DNA of 64,000 nucleotides from Poecilobothrus nobilitatus. Its lineage: Eukaryota; Arthropoda; Insecta; Diptera; Dolichopodidae. Positions 14,201 through 29,200 of the stretch are shown here, one piece after another. The notes beneath the pieces were generated by a model. It saw nothing but the letters and a program-made list of their open reading frames with translations, was not told the DNA's origin and made no database searches. The position numbers were made by a program, and so were the translations under genes. How positions within the stretch are numbered: the stretch's first letter is position 1; the number at the start of each line of letters is the position of its first letter. The DNA lies in assembly GCA_947095535.1 (NCBI GenBank), contig OX352774.1, positions 217,918,965 through 217,982,964 on the forward strand, written 5' to 3'.

Positions 14201-17200
14201 ATAAATTAACTTATATTAATTCAGAGGGTTACACTAAATCTAATCTTATAATGACGTGGAGCAATTCTTAAATAATTAATAAATAATAATTTCACGCATA
14301 AATAATTTAATATATAAGCAATTATAGGGTATACATTTTATCTTTATGTTTATAACATCTAAAAAATTTCAAAAAAAAATATTATTTCTGAGAAAAAATC
14401 CTTTATTAATCCAGATTACATAATGGAATTAAATTTTTCTAAAGTTGAAAATACATAATAAACATTTAGAAAAAAACTGCTTTAAACATAATTTCAAAAG
14501 AAATTCAAATTGGACACTTTTTATAGATTAAAAAGACAATTTCGAAAGCCGAAGGCCGTTAGTTCCCAGTTTATGTATACCTACTACTAATTGTATTAGT
14601 TTTTATACAGTTTAAATAAATAAATATTTTATCGAAATACATAATAGACATGGGTTGAGATCTGTGGAGTTTTTCATTGTTTCTTTCCACTTTACTGATT
14701 ATAGCATGCTTGAAACAATTGCGAGAATGATACGTACTTTCAACGCTAATTTTTATTGTTTTGCAGTGTCAGATATTAAATTTACTTTAAAACGTAAGCT
14801 GAGGAACTGTTTAGTAATAATACTCAATAGGTAGACAATTACTAATATCACTTTAGTATATGCTTTCATAATGACCCTCAGATATTGTCAATTACTAAAA
14901 CTAACTCTAGTATATTTTATTTATATCTAATTATTGTGACGTAGTTTTTATTGCTAACACTAACAGACTGGCTTTATTTTGCATTTTATGAATCATAGCT
15001 TAAAGTTGTCGAGGATAATTTGACGAATTTTTTACATTACCTTGACTTTCAAGTTATTCAAAAAATTATTCTTACTAATTCTTGAAATGTTATAATTTAC
15101 ATATTTGCAATTTTTTTTAGTTACTTTATTTTTTATCTGATTTATTTTGATTTTATCTGATTTATCTTGATTTAGTTATAACCCTAGCAACTATGTTTTT
15201 TTTTGTATTGGTGTTATAACCCTCCCTGCGTAGCAATTTTTATTGTTTGTAAAAATTCTTTCTCATATTTTTTTACTAATTTTGGCTAATGCGTTCCTAA
15301 GCATTTCCCACTAATAAATTTGATCTCCTTATGATAATCATCAGGTTTCGTGCTTGCTTTTGATGTTTTTTTCTTCGTTTGAATATGATATGCAAAAAAA
15401 AAGAATAATAAAAGAATAGGATCTTCCCGCTTGCGGGTGGGGAGTCCGGAGGGGAATTGGTCGTGTTACTTATTTTTATTATTAATTATTTAGTTTTTAT
15501 ACAGTTTAAATAGATAAATAAATAAATAAAAAGACAATTATATTTCAGTTAGTTAACTAATGGTACAACTTGTACTAAAGAAGAAATTTAAAAAAAATAA
15601 AATTGCAAAAATCAATAAAGCGTAAGATTTTAAATATTTTTCGTTAATGAACATGTTACTACCATATTAAAACATATTTAAAACGTTAAATACGATATTA
15701 TAATAAATCAAAATAATGCAAATATTAAATTGTTAAAGAAAGAAAAAAAGATTAAAAACTACTAATATACATCGAATATAGGATCAAGGTTTTTTGTTTT
15801 TCAATTTTTAAGGTTTAAACAAAAAAAAAAACAAAAACAAGTTGCATTCAATTTAATTAAATTGATTAATTGAAATTTGCATGATCGTAATAATTAAATT
15901 GTAGTTTATAGAAACCGAAAAAAAAGCAAAAAAAATGAATTTAATTAAATTGCTGTAACCCTAATTATTCGATTTAGTTTTTTTTTTCTTTTAAATATAT
16001 GTATAAATCAGACGATCATTATTTAAAATGTTTTCAATTTGACGTAATTAATTTATCATGCCTGATATGCATTTATAGTTTTAAGGCAGTTACATTGAAT
16101 CTCTTTATTGACGCGTACTCATCATACCGGAAGTTTATTGTTTAGACCTAAAAAATTTATGCATAAAAATTAAAAAAAAATGTCTTTTTTTATTTTTGTA
16201 TTACATTATGAAATTGTTCAGAAGTTTATAATTCAATATATATATTTTTATAAAAATAAGTATGTATACAAATAAGAACTTTTTAAATGTTTGCATGTTA
16301 TGAATAATTAAATTGGAGTGTAAATTAGATTTTATTTTTCTTTGTTTGTTTGGCAATATTTATTGAATAGTAATAGCAATCTTTAATCACTTAAAATCAA
16401 TTAAAAGTAATTATGAAATTTGACGATACATTTTACTTTTTTTCTTTTATAGAATGGCAGTGATTTACCAATTACCAGTGATATTCAACCGCATTTTGAA
16501 AAAAGAACAATTAATGCATAAAAATAATAAAAAATATAATGGGTATTAATTTAATTATAGAGACTAATGACGTAATGGTTAAGCCGCCATTCTTCTAGCC
16601 GAAAATATCAGATTTAAACTCCGGCCAGGTCAAAACCAATATTAATTATTTATATCGTAAGTCGTAATAATTAATATCGTATGTATACCTAACATAAAAT
16701 AATTAAATAATTGTTGTATAAAATAATAGATGGCGTACAAATATAATTTTTTTGTGTTTTATAATTTTGTGCAATGGCTACTGAGACTTAAGCTATGTTG
16801 ATTTCATAATCATTAAAAAGTAATTGAAGTTTAGACTAATAGGAAAAATAAACAATTTAGTAGATGCCCTATGCATCTCATAGAAGTGGTGGAAAGTAAA
16901 AAACAAAAAATTCAAGTAAAGAGGAATTGAAGCATGATGACGAAAAAACATATCATATCACAATACTTATCGATCCATTACTCCATTTAAGAATATGGAT
17001 TGTAAAGTGAAAAATGACAGATGACAGGTACATAAGTTTTTAAATTGAATCGATTTGTGCTTTTACGTATCTCTAATAGGTTTTAATGTGTATACTTATT
17101 AATTTTAGGATAATGTTAAAATATTTTCCGTATTTTAAATTTATAATATTTTATTAAAGGTATAAATATAATAATATTATATAATACATATGTATATGTA

Positions 17201-20200
17201 TAAAAAATGTTTACATTCATTAGGGGGCTGACAAGTACTTATGTATTCAATTTTTTTTTATTTTTATCTTAATAAATTTAAAATAATAAATTTTACAAAA
17301 TGATACATAGGATTTAACTATAAAAATATATTACCATTACCCCAAATATTTTCAGAAATTTAGATATTATAGTATATATTATTACATATACCTATCTAAA
17401 TATATAAAACTCGGTTGTAAGCTTATTCAATATTAAGAGTAATAACCAAATAATGAACGATTACATACTTTAATAAACACATCAATTGGTTAAATAAATT
17501 GGTTAATTTATTAAAAATGTTCACAATTCGAAATATTTAGGAAATCATGTTTAAAGCAGTTTTTTCTAAATATTTATTCTGTTATGTAATCCAGATTCTA
17601 GATTATTAAATGATTTTATTTCCCAGAATTAAAGATATTGTTTTTTTGTTTTTAAAATTTATTTAATGAACAAATTAAAAAACAAAAATAAATCTATTAA
17701 ATGCTTACAAATTAAATTAATTAATAACACATGTGTTTTAACATAGAATGTTTATAATAAAATATAACTATCACTTCTTTTTATACTATCTATAGATAAT
17801 TTTAAAATAATAAGATTTACAGATAATCTTAGAAAATATTTAAGAAAAAATGCGTGTAAAAAAAAAAAATCGTGTAAAAAAAAATAATTTTATTTTTTTG
17901 CGTTCCTTTTACACGAAAAGAGTGTTGATAGAATAGTTGGGAGTTTTTGGTAAATTGAACTCTAATTTTTTGTTTTAATTTTATCATCCACTCTTTGTCA
18001 AAGGATGTAGTTGGGAATAGAAAAGAGTAGTTTAATCTGTAAAAGAAACGCAAACAATGTATATTTATGGGAAAGCAGAATAATATGTAATGATAGATAG
18101 GTAAAATTATATAATGATAATACGTACATATTTCATCTCAAAAAAACTTTCTATTACAAATAATTATAATAAATCATATAATGTAAGACTTTTTGTCAGA
18201 TTTTTATCATGTGTTGTATGATTGGTGCGTAATACAAGTCTATTACGTAAAGTAAAGTTTAACTTGAAAGTAAAAATTTTTAATAATTCATAGATAAAGA
18301 AATTATACAAAATAATCTGCGCTATGATTTTATAGTTAGATACATGTATGTTGTTCAAATTGTTTCTGTAATCAATTAAACAAAATTACTATAAAATCAG
18401 CATCATGTTTCAGCATTTTTAAAAATTAATTAAGTCACTCATATTCCTCTTATATCTAAGTTTTTAAGTAATTTTCTGTAAGAGGTAATTAAATATTTCT
18501 GATTAGTTTAAAGCTTGTGTATTTAATATGGAACATGTTTGATAAAATGACTGCCAAATTTACTTTATTTAAACACCTGTAATGTTAAATCTAAATAATT
18601 CGTGTAAAAAGAGAATGATATTTTTCTTTTTTTTTTTTTGAATTTATTTTAAATTAAAATCGTGTAACAACAAAATTGAATGAATGAATCTTACTTTATG
18701 TTAATTTATTTTGACCTACTATGGAATGATGTAAATTGAAAAAGAGAACTGCGAAAATTTTTTCAGTCATCTGTGTGTATACAGGTAATTGTTTCCGACT
18801 TGATCGGACATTTCGAGACGAACAAACAATTATGTATTTTTGGAGGTCTATTATGGATCCTTTTCGAGATATGAGGGTTTAAAGATGTTTTAGCGACTTT
18901 TCATAAAAAAGTTCTATAAGTTCTGAACGGCTAAATAAAAAAAAATGCGTTTTGTAGAGTAACACTTTTATATTCTTCATATCTCAAAAACGGTTAGAGA
19001 TAGAGAAAATGTTATTAAGTACTAATATGCTATAAAAAGTACTCCAAATACAGGGTGTTTCAAAAGAAAATTAAGTTTGAAACACAATTTTTTCATTTTA
19101 AATCATTTTGAACCTTTGTTATGATATGACAATCACAAAAATTAAACCTGACAACTTACTTTACAAAATAAAATTTTTTTATATCCCTATAGCAAGCCGT
19201 TTAAAAGTTATAGATATTTTTATGAAAAGTCGCTAAAACATCTTTAACTCCTCATATCTAGAAAAGGGTTCAGAATAGATTTCTCCCCCCCCCCCTTCCT
19301 CCGATACAATTTTTTGTTCGTCTCCACATGCCCGTCAAGGAAGACCATCGAGTCGTAAACACCTTGTATAAGGGTTATTAGCCTTATGATTTAATAATAT
19401 TGCAGAAATACAAAAAAAAAATTTTTTTTTTTAATTTTCTTTTTGGTATTATAATTTTTTATTAATTACATACATATGTATACTACATATACATAATATT
19501 TATATATATATTTATCAATTATCATTTATCATTAATCATATTCATAAAAAAAAAAAAGTTTTTGATTTATTTATCAAGTGTTTATGCATTTGTTTAGATT
19601 TGTTTTTTTTCTCTTCTATATACTATTACTCGACCCATAATAAAGAATTCGTTAATTTAAAAATTTAAATATAAACTTAAAGTCAAAAAATGTAAAAAGC
19701 GTAAAACATAAAAAATTGTGTCATTGACATTGTTTTAAACCAGATCGCGAATTAATTTGAATTTTTAAATTTTAATGCTTTTTAGCAAAAATTTATATAC
19801 ATAATATATGTATGTGTTTTTTAAAGCTTTTCTTATTAAAGTGCTTCTTTTTTTTTTGTTTATTTTTAGGTTTTTTGTTTTTAAAAATATGGTGAAAAAA
19901 AAAAATTTGAAATAAATATTTTATTAGATATATAAATAAATATATTTGTTTATCTTAAGTTGTTTAACAAATAACAGTTTAATAATTTCTTATTTACAGA
20001 GAGATGATGTCTCTTATTCTCGTGTGATATATAATTATGTTAATTTAAAACAGAAATTTGTTATACACGTGAATGTAGACATGTAGACATGGTAAAAAGT
20101 TTTGAATATTTTAATACGTAAAATGCTTAATTAATTTATTAATAAAATTAATAATTATTTAATAACCTTTTTATTGGAAAATTATTACATCCGAAATATT

Positions 20201-23200
20201 TTTGTAAAGAAAAATGTTAATATTATAATGTAATGAATGAGAAGGATACACTTATATCAAAAAGAATTTTTTTGTCACTTCCTTGGCTTTCAAAGACACT
20301 TTCCAAATTTTCTATTTGACAAAGACGATATTTTATAAAAAAAAACAAAAAGAACATACGACAAAAATATCTTTAACGAAAAGATGATTTAATATAAGGA
20401 TGAATCAGAGATGTTTTTTTTTTTTTTGTAAAATCAAATTTTTGAAAAAAGCATAAATATTTAATAATTTTCCATTTACGTTTAATTGTTTTTAGTTCAA
20501 AACGTCCTTTTTTGTATGCATTTGTAATTTCTATTTCTGTAAAATGTATATTTTTATGATAAGTGTTTTTTGATGAAATGACTGATTAACTGAGTCGATT
20601 TCGTAATGTAATGATTGCAAATACTTTTTTTTTTTTTAAATTGTTTAGAATTTAGATCAAAATTAGTAGATTTTGGAATTTATCGAATTGTATCACAGTG
20701 AGTGGCTTTAATTAATTCGTTTTGTTAATAAAAAAAATAGAAAAATTAATTTTAGTTTTGTTTTTGTTTTTGTGCTTAAAGAATTACAATTTCGTATTAT
20801 GTACTTAAAAATTACATTGACATAACTTTCATTTGAAACATTAAAAAGAATAAAAATTCTCAAAAAAAAAAAAAAAATCTAATACCTAAAATTTATTTTT
20901 AAAGATATCAGAATCAAAATACGGTTAGAGTAGGAAAAACAAAAAAAAAATATAATTTTTTATTAACAAATTTTGAAATTTTGAAATAATGATGTCAACT
21001 TTTTTCCAAAATATATGATTTAAACTGCCATTTCTTCACATAAAAAATTATTTTTATTAAAGTTGTATAAAGTTTTTGAACCATATTAAGCAAAAGGTTA
21101 CATCATTAACCAGAAAACCACAAAATTTATGAAATAAAATTAAAATAAGTCAAGTCAAAAAATTTAAATAATAATTTGTATTAAGTATTTGTATTAAGTA
21201 TTTGTATTAAGTATTTAAGTATAATATAAACATAAAAATATTCTATAAATTCAAAAGTGCAAAGACTAAATTTCTCTATGACAAAAAAAAAAAAAGAAGA
21301 AATTAATAAAAATCGAGTCTTATTTAATATGGTTTCATTTTACAAAAAAAAAAAATTGATTTCTAGTGCAATAATTAATTTTTTTTTTATAAAGTCGTAT
21401 TAGTACTATTTAAATTTCAATTTAAAGATACATATATATGTATGTATAGTTTTAAAAATTTTACTCCAATGCACATAATATGTATGTACATATAGGAAAG
21501 TAGATACATATTATACGTAATTAAGTATGCACTTAAATTTTTTGAAAATACTCAATAATTTGTCACATGTTTTTCAATGTACTCTGTACTTAAAACATCT
21601 TACACTGTCTTAAAAATATATTGTGAAATTGATTTATTTAATACTTGATTTGAACTTTGTTTGGTATCATATTATTAAATCTAGCCAAAATTAAATTATG
21701 ACGAAAAAATTGAGAAAAAAATAATAAAAAAAAATTCAATTTATTATATGTAGAAGCATTATTAATGTATTGTTATTACTGTGATGTATGATGTGTCACT
21801 ATTTGCTGTACTGTGAGTATGTATTGTTACTTAAATTTTATTTTAACAGATCATTAACAGAAAATAATGATGTATAAGTAAGTATGTTATATAATTAATT
21901 CTGCGATAGAAAATAATATAAAATTAGTTTAATGTTTTTGAAAAAACGGCTTAAGAAAATTTGTGCTGTATCTACTTTTCAATTAATCAAAAAACTACTC
22001 AATATTTTCATTAAATCTATTGCTATGTAAGTATATCGGTATTTAATCTTTAACTATTTTATACATATGTAGGTACCTAGTATTGTCATTGTTTTTTTTT
22101 TTTCAATATCAGACGAATTTATAAAATAGAAAGAAAAATAACCCCGTTTCATTTTTAAATTTATTTATCTTAGCATTCAATTAATTATTATGAAACATCC
22201 CACAATAAATCAACACTTTCTAAAGTTTTTTTTTTTTGCATTTAATTCTGAACAAAACAAAAAAAAAAAATGTTTTTATTTTCACGGTATTTTATTCAGT
22301 CAATAAAATTCATTGAGATTTAAAAAAAAAAAAAAAGTATGGAGTAATTGAAGGAAGCGAACTTAAATATAAGTAACAATTTTTAGATTTTCTTAATAAA
22401 TTCAAAATATGTTTCATGATTCAAAAATTAAACGTTTTTGACTCAATACGGTTTTTAAATAAGGATGTTAAAATTTAATAAAATAATATTGTGTTGATGT
22501 TTTATTTTTTTATTGTTCTATTTAACAATTCAAAATTTTAATAATTTTTTTTTTTTTAGTGCATTTCTCTGCCACATTAATATAAACAGGAAATTATACA
22601 GCCTTTCTTTTGCAGGCGTGACTGTAAATGTCGTAAGGGGGAATAACTCTTACGACGTGTGTGGAATTCAAACCCAAACTCCCTCGGTGTTTACAGCGTA
22701 TTTTATACGCTCTTACTCACTAGGCCACCGAGGGCCCACGTTATAGGTATGTAAATAATAAATTTAAAAAAAAAAGTTTTGTATTAAAGAGAATTAAGTG
22801 TTGATTTGTTGTGTAAAGATAAAATGATCAGAAATATATAAAGGTATATTTTTGTTTTGTTCAATTTTTGTCCGATTGCTACTTTGACCGTTTTTAGAAA
22901 ACTGTTTATAGTTCATTAACATTTTGTGTTTAAATTTTTTATTGTAAATTAGGTAGTTTAGTTTAATTCATTAATTTATATCGCCTTCGAGTCAGACAAG
23001 TCCAATATCTACGAAAACAGTGAAATGCTTTAAACGAATTTTTGAAACTGATTCAACCAAAATTCTTTATTGGATTCAAATTATATATGTATATATATAT
23101 TGCATTCAAGTATATTATAGAAATAAACAGAATTGTATTGATTTGTGCCATAAATATTAGATAAAGTTGATTTGTGCCATAAATATTAGATAAAGTAAGA

Positions 23201-26200
23201 AATTGATTCACTTTTCCAAAAAAAATCTGAACTATTGCATTGCTATATCTATATTTATAATTACGAGTAGTGAAATTTTTCAGCTAAATTTTAAAAATAT
23301 TTCATAAAATATTCTTTCTACAACTTTTTCAACGTGTATGCCTATACCATATTACGTTAAAATTATCTTTTATTTCAATTCATTTGTTATTTTAATTTTA
23401 TATTAAATATAAAATTCAGATATACTTATTAAAAAACCTTTTAACATGCGTTCTTACTCAAATTTCTATATAGATATAAATCTTTAATTGATTTTGTTTT
23501 TATAAATTTATTCTACACGCTAATTAATCATAATTTCACTTAAAAGTAAATATTGCTTAGATTTACTGACAATTGAAATTGACTTGATATTGAAAGTGTT
23601 TTTTCATTTTATTTTTTATTATTAAAAAATAATATCAAGTTCAATAATTAATAAAAAAAAAAAAAATAAATAAACTAATTACAATAATAGCAACAATAAA
23701 CAATGTACCTATATATTTGTTTTGTGGGTTAAATTTTGCAAGCATATTGCACTATTGACTGTCAGTTGTCACAATTGATTTATGATTTATGTGATTTTTT
23801 TTTTTTTTTACATAATATGAGTCATTGTCAAGGTATTACATACATAACGTATGATAGAGTAAAGGTGAAACAAGAAAAAAAAAAAAAACAAAGAAAAACA
23901 TGTATTAAACAATAAAATAAATTTGCTGTTAAAATTAAAAAAAACAGCAAAAAAACAAAAGAAAAAATCTCTTATGAAAGTATTAAGGAAACCTATAAAA
24001 TTTCCAAATCGATAATTTAAAATTTTCTGTTAAGGTAAGGTATTTTTTTTAGTAGGAAGTAAAATATGTATATATATTATATTATTATATGATCTAGAAC
24101 TTTTTTTTTATAACATAATTTGTGTAATATATAACATATACAATTAAAAAAAATAACATAAATGCAAATTTGCGAAAACTACATACATATGTATATATAC
24201 CTATTAAAAAAAAATATATAAGTCAGTATTAAATTATAAACCTGTAATACAAGGAAATATTTAAAATCGAAATATTTCTACTTCTGGATTAAATGAAATA
24301 TTCAAAATTTAATGGATTGATTCATAAAAATTGAATGGTTTGTATTTTAAAAGGAAAATATTCTAAGTTAATTTTATCTTAATTAATAATTACTTAATTC
24401 CATCTTAATTTGAAAAAATTCAAGTTTCAATTATAAGAAAATGTCAATTGTTTTGTAAAATAAAAATCTTATAAAAAAATACGCTATACAAATTTCCACT
24501 AATAATAATAATAAATAATAATATAATGAATTAAAGGAAAGAAAATTTAAATTAGTATATAAAATTTTATAGAGTTTAAATCACGATTTGAAACTAAAAT
24601 TGCATTAAATCATTGATCACATTTTTCAAAGCTTGCAGTATAAATTTGATTAGACATATACATATGTATATACATATATAAGCAGAAATGAATATGTTTA
24701 TTAATTGACTGATTATTCTTAATCATATTAGGTATATTTAGAAGGGGTCAATACATTTTCTGACAAAACATAATCTTGAATTAATAAAATCGTGATTTTT
24801 TTATTTTTAAATTCTTAAAAAAAAAAAAATTGAATGAAAAAATTTAGAATCTCATCTTAAAATCAATACACTTTCAAAATTTTTGAAAAATATATGCAAT
24901 GCATTTTTTATCTACAAAAAAAAAAAACAAAAAAATAAAGTTAAAATTGAAAATTGCCAATTAAGATTTTAAGTATGTATGTACTTTAAGTATTATTGAA
25001 ATATGTATGTATGTATGTAAAAAAAATAATTAAGAGGGATTTTACAGTTGATTACGTAATCAGGATTATACGTTTCTGTTCAGAATATGGGACGGATTTT
25101 ATAGTTGATTACAAAATCAGGATTTTAATTATTTGTTTAGTGGAGGTTTAGGAGCAGCCACCCTCCCTATTTTAAATTCTATTCTTTGTTGTTGAAATAT
25201 GTATATGTAATTATGTATGTATGTAAAAAAAATAATTAATAGAAAATCTATTTTATAAACAAAAAAAAAAAATCAATTTAAGTTTATTTTTTTTTCAAGA
25301 TTTTGTTCCAAAAAATTTTTATATTCTAGAGCAAGATTTTATGTTCAAGCATTTCTTTATTCTAGAATTTTGTTTTCAAGATATTTAAGGAGGTGACCAA
25401 AATTATTAAGCTATTATAGTTGGTTTTTATTTAAAAAAAAATATTGGGAATCATATCAAAAATATAAAATATTAAAATGTTTAAATTAAACAATATGGTG
25501 ATATAATTTTATTTTATAAATTTTGACTGAAATTAAACCAACAGTTGAAATTATAAATGTCAAACAAAAGGTGAACATTTTAAAATTAATTTTTCTTTAG
25601 TAAAATGTGGTTTTTACATTTCAAACACTTTTTTCCTTTTTTTTTTTGATAATAAGTTTATTTCACTATTGAAACTTGTTTTTTTTTTATACGCGTATTT
25701 TAAAAATAAATCCTTACAAAAAAAAAAAAACAACAAAAATTTTTAAATTAACAAAGTTTTAATTTACTTATATAAAATGATTCATCTATTATACTCAAAC
25801 CTGTTATTTAAAAATTAATATTTTATTACAAAAGAACTAATTTAATTAGTGTAATTAATTTAAGATAACATTTATTTTGTATCTATATTAATTTTTTTTT
25901 TGACTACCTATCTATTAACGTTTAATTTCTTGTTGAAGAAATTAATGATAATTAATTATTGTCATACTAGTGTTAATAAAATTGTATGACAATATACATA
26001 TACATATGTATATATTAAAGGTAAAACATTATACATACTTTGCAATTCAAAAATTCTCTCTGTACATATTATTTAAAAAAATATTTTTGAACTTTAAATA
26101 TAAATTTAAATTAGCGTTGAATAAACATTTATTTCACAATGAATTATACAAGTAATTGCAAATATTTAAACTGTATCAGAAAGTTCTGTAGGAAAGGACT

Positions 26201-29200
26201 GTATTTCAGAAAGTTACACAGTCTGAATGCAAATGTATCAAGCTTAATAGGCACCGAAAACCGAGATATAGCAATAAGGATAGCCAGAGTTAGAATGGGT
26301 TCCACCTTGTATACCTACAAACACCTCTTCAGCGGAGAAGACCCCCCAATCTGCCGTTTCTGCAACAACACGCTAACCATCAAGCACATATTTACCGACT
26401 GTAGCGAAACAACGATCTTTTGGGCAAATGAAAGATTGTCACTGATGGAAATTCTAGCAAAGAATGACAAGGTCAGTCTCGGTAAAGTAATTGGACTGCT
26501 AAAACACCACCAAATTTGTGAGAAAATATAAATAAAAAACAAATAGTAATATCATTATATTTTAATATTTAATACTCAATATAATATAGTTAATTAAATT
26601 TATAATATCTAGTGTATAATAATTTTAATATTTAGTATATAATATAGTATATAAGATGGCTCACATGCCTTTAAGGCAACCGGCCAAAAAATTATTGTAT
26701 ATTTATTTATAATATACAATAATATTAAATAAATAAATAAATAAATAAATATTTTTGAACTTTAAATATAAATTTAAATTAGTGTTGAATAAACATTTAT
26801 TTCACAATGAATTATACAAGTAATTGCAAATATTTAAACTGTATATACATAATATGTACATACATACATGTTTAAATTTTTAATATATATGTATACATTA
26901 CATATTACATGTTTTGGACTTTGATTTTTTAAACTTAAACTTGACAATGTGTTGACAATTAATAATTACATATTAATTATTAATTAAAAACAACTTAACT
27001 TTAACCTCCTTTTAAAGAAAATTTTGAAAAAGCCCTTTTTTATAACGGAATATCGCATGAAAAAAAAAAAACAAAAATAATTAAGACAAAAAAATATGAG
27101 ATTAATATTTTTATTGTTCTGAATGTAATTTTAAAAAAAAAAGTTAAATTAATTTTTAATAATATCAAAATATTGAGTGTTAAAAAATTTAAAAAAAAAA
27201 ACAACTTTCTAAAGTTAAATCTAAAATACTATTCAAGTGTTTTGTTTTTTAATTTCACGTGCAAAAATAAAACAATTTTGTTTTTTTTTTTTTTTTTTTG
27301 TATATGTATATATTTACTTCTATATAAGCAAAAAAAAAAAAAAAAATTAAGGTCAAGTATGATTTGATTCATATATAGACTTTATATATTATTTATAAAG
27401 TAAATTTCATTTTAAAACAATAATATTGCCCTGTAGCAGCAATTTAAGGTGTTTGTTGTTTTTTTTTTTTTTTTTACAACTTTTTTAATTTTTTGTATAA
27501 AGTGATGAGCACTTAAATATAATAGAGGAATTTTAAGTGACTATTTTTTACTATTAGTAAAAAAGGCAAATTTCTTTCTTATCAAAAAGTGAAATTTTTT
27601 GAAATTAAACACATACATAGGTATGTAGATTGTATACCTATACATAAGTTAAGTTAAAAAAACTATATAGTATTGGGTTTTTTGAGTTAAACATTAGGTT
27701 AATGATAGATTTAATGATTATTGGGAATTGCCAATAAGAAAGGATTTTTTTTTTTTTTAGCATTTACATTATTAATATTATTGTTTAGTTTATAGATATA
27801 TAATAAAATATATGTATGTACATAGATTGGCAGATTTATATTATTTATATAAATTTATTTATTTTTTTAGATACTTTATAGTATTTTTTATATTATTTAG
27901 ACACCATTATTTATTTATTTATATTTTTTATTACAGACACATCTGACTAACTACTTAATTTCTTATTTTATTTTGATTTCTGTAAAAAAAAAAAATATAA
28001 AATTGAAAAATATAAAAAGTGCTAATGTTTCTTTTAGTGGGAATATTTGCGGGAGAAACTAAATAATGTAAAAACAGCTCTTACTCAAAAAGTAATTGAA
28101 ATTTTTTTGTTATGTTGCATATCTAGTTAATATTAATATCTATATTTTGGTTGGCGGAACTTTTTAATAATTTTCTATTTGACAAGTGCAAACATTTTTT
28201 AAGTTTTGAAAACTTAGTAAAATTATAGAATACAATTTAAAATCTGATTATTCTGAAGGATGGCAAATAAAAAGTCCAAATTTTTTTCATTTTATATGGA
28301 TATGTATGCATGTACAGTCCGACCCCGTATAAATGCTATCCAGTTAAGTGTATAACCCGTTTAAAAGAACGTAAAAATTTTGCACCATGAATTTAAACAT
28401 TATTTTCTAACATTTTTACAACAAATATTTGCAAATCGTTTAAATGCAAAAACTTTTTAAAAGCATAAAAAAAATCAATTAAAAGCATATTCATCAAAAA
28501 AAAAAATACGTTTAGAAATTTATTTTATGAACAAACCGTTTCAATTTTTATGAACAAACTCTCTGAATTTTTACGAACAAACCTGTTGAATTATATGACA
28601 TTGACATATTTTTAAACTACAATATTACATATTATACAATACATATGTATACTGTAAAATTTTTTAACATTACTTTTTTAATTTTAAGTAACGAACTGTT
28701 AATAGTTTGTTTGCATTATTAAAATCACAATAAATCAATTTTAAAAAATACGCATATAAGCATATATTTGTACTTTTATCAATGGTTTTTCTAAATGCAC
28801 AAATTTGTGTAATTATCCGCGCCTCGGATTAATGCAAAATCTGGATATGAGCATCAAATAGCTGTGTTTTTAGTGTGTGCAATTAAACGGGTCCGACTGT
28901 ATATATATTAAAGGATCTGTTTATTAATAATCTAAAATCGTACGAGTGTTTTCTTTTTTTTTTTTTAAATAATTTTAAAAATATATTTAAATGCTAATAA
29001 TATAAATTTAAAAGTTAATATATGTTTTTTGATTAATTGCAAATTATTTAAATTATTCCTTTAAATTTTATTTTGTTTTTTTTGTTGTTGAAAATAAATC
29101 AATATTCTGATCATGTATTTTAGAAATAAAAAATTGTAATAAAAATTAATAAAATTTAGCAAAAATATAATTCTTACCACGTTTTAAATCAACAAATAAA

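Larger units (their letters stand above)
22738..25030. other. A+T-rich intronic stretch
   Basis: No gene. Contains the perfect 29-bp duplication at 23139-23196 and several (ATGT)n runs. Confidence 0.5.

Noticed and set aside
22513..22746. 77-codon frame ending in a Gly-His-Arg-Gly-Pro peptide, with similar peptides at 33869-34081, 39550-39750 and 62004-62285
   Set aside because: The shared peptide is the translated SINE1 sequence, not a conserved protein.
26139..26176. Start of the LINE frame as a real N-terminus
   Set aside because: These 12 codons lie in the duplicated flank and reappear at 26807-26844, so they are host sequence fused by chance.
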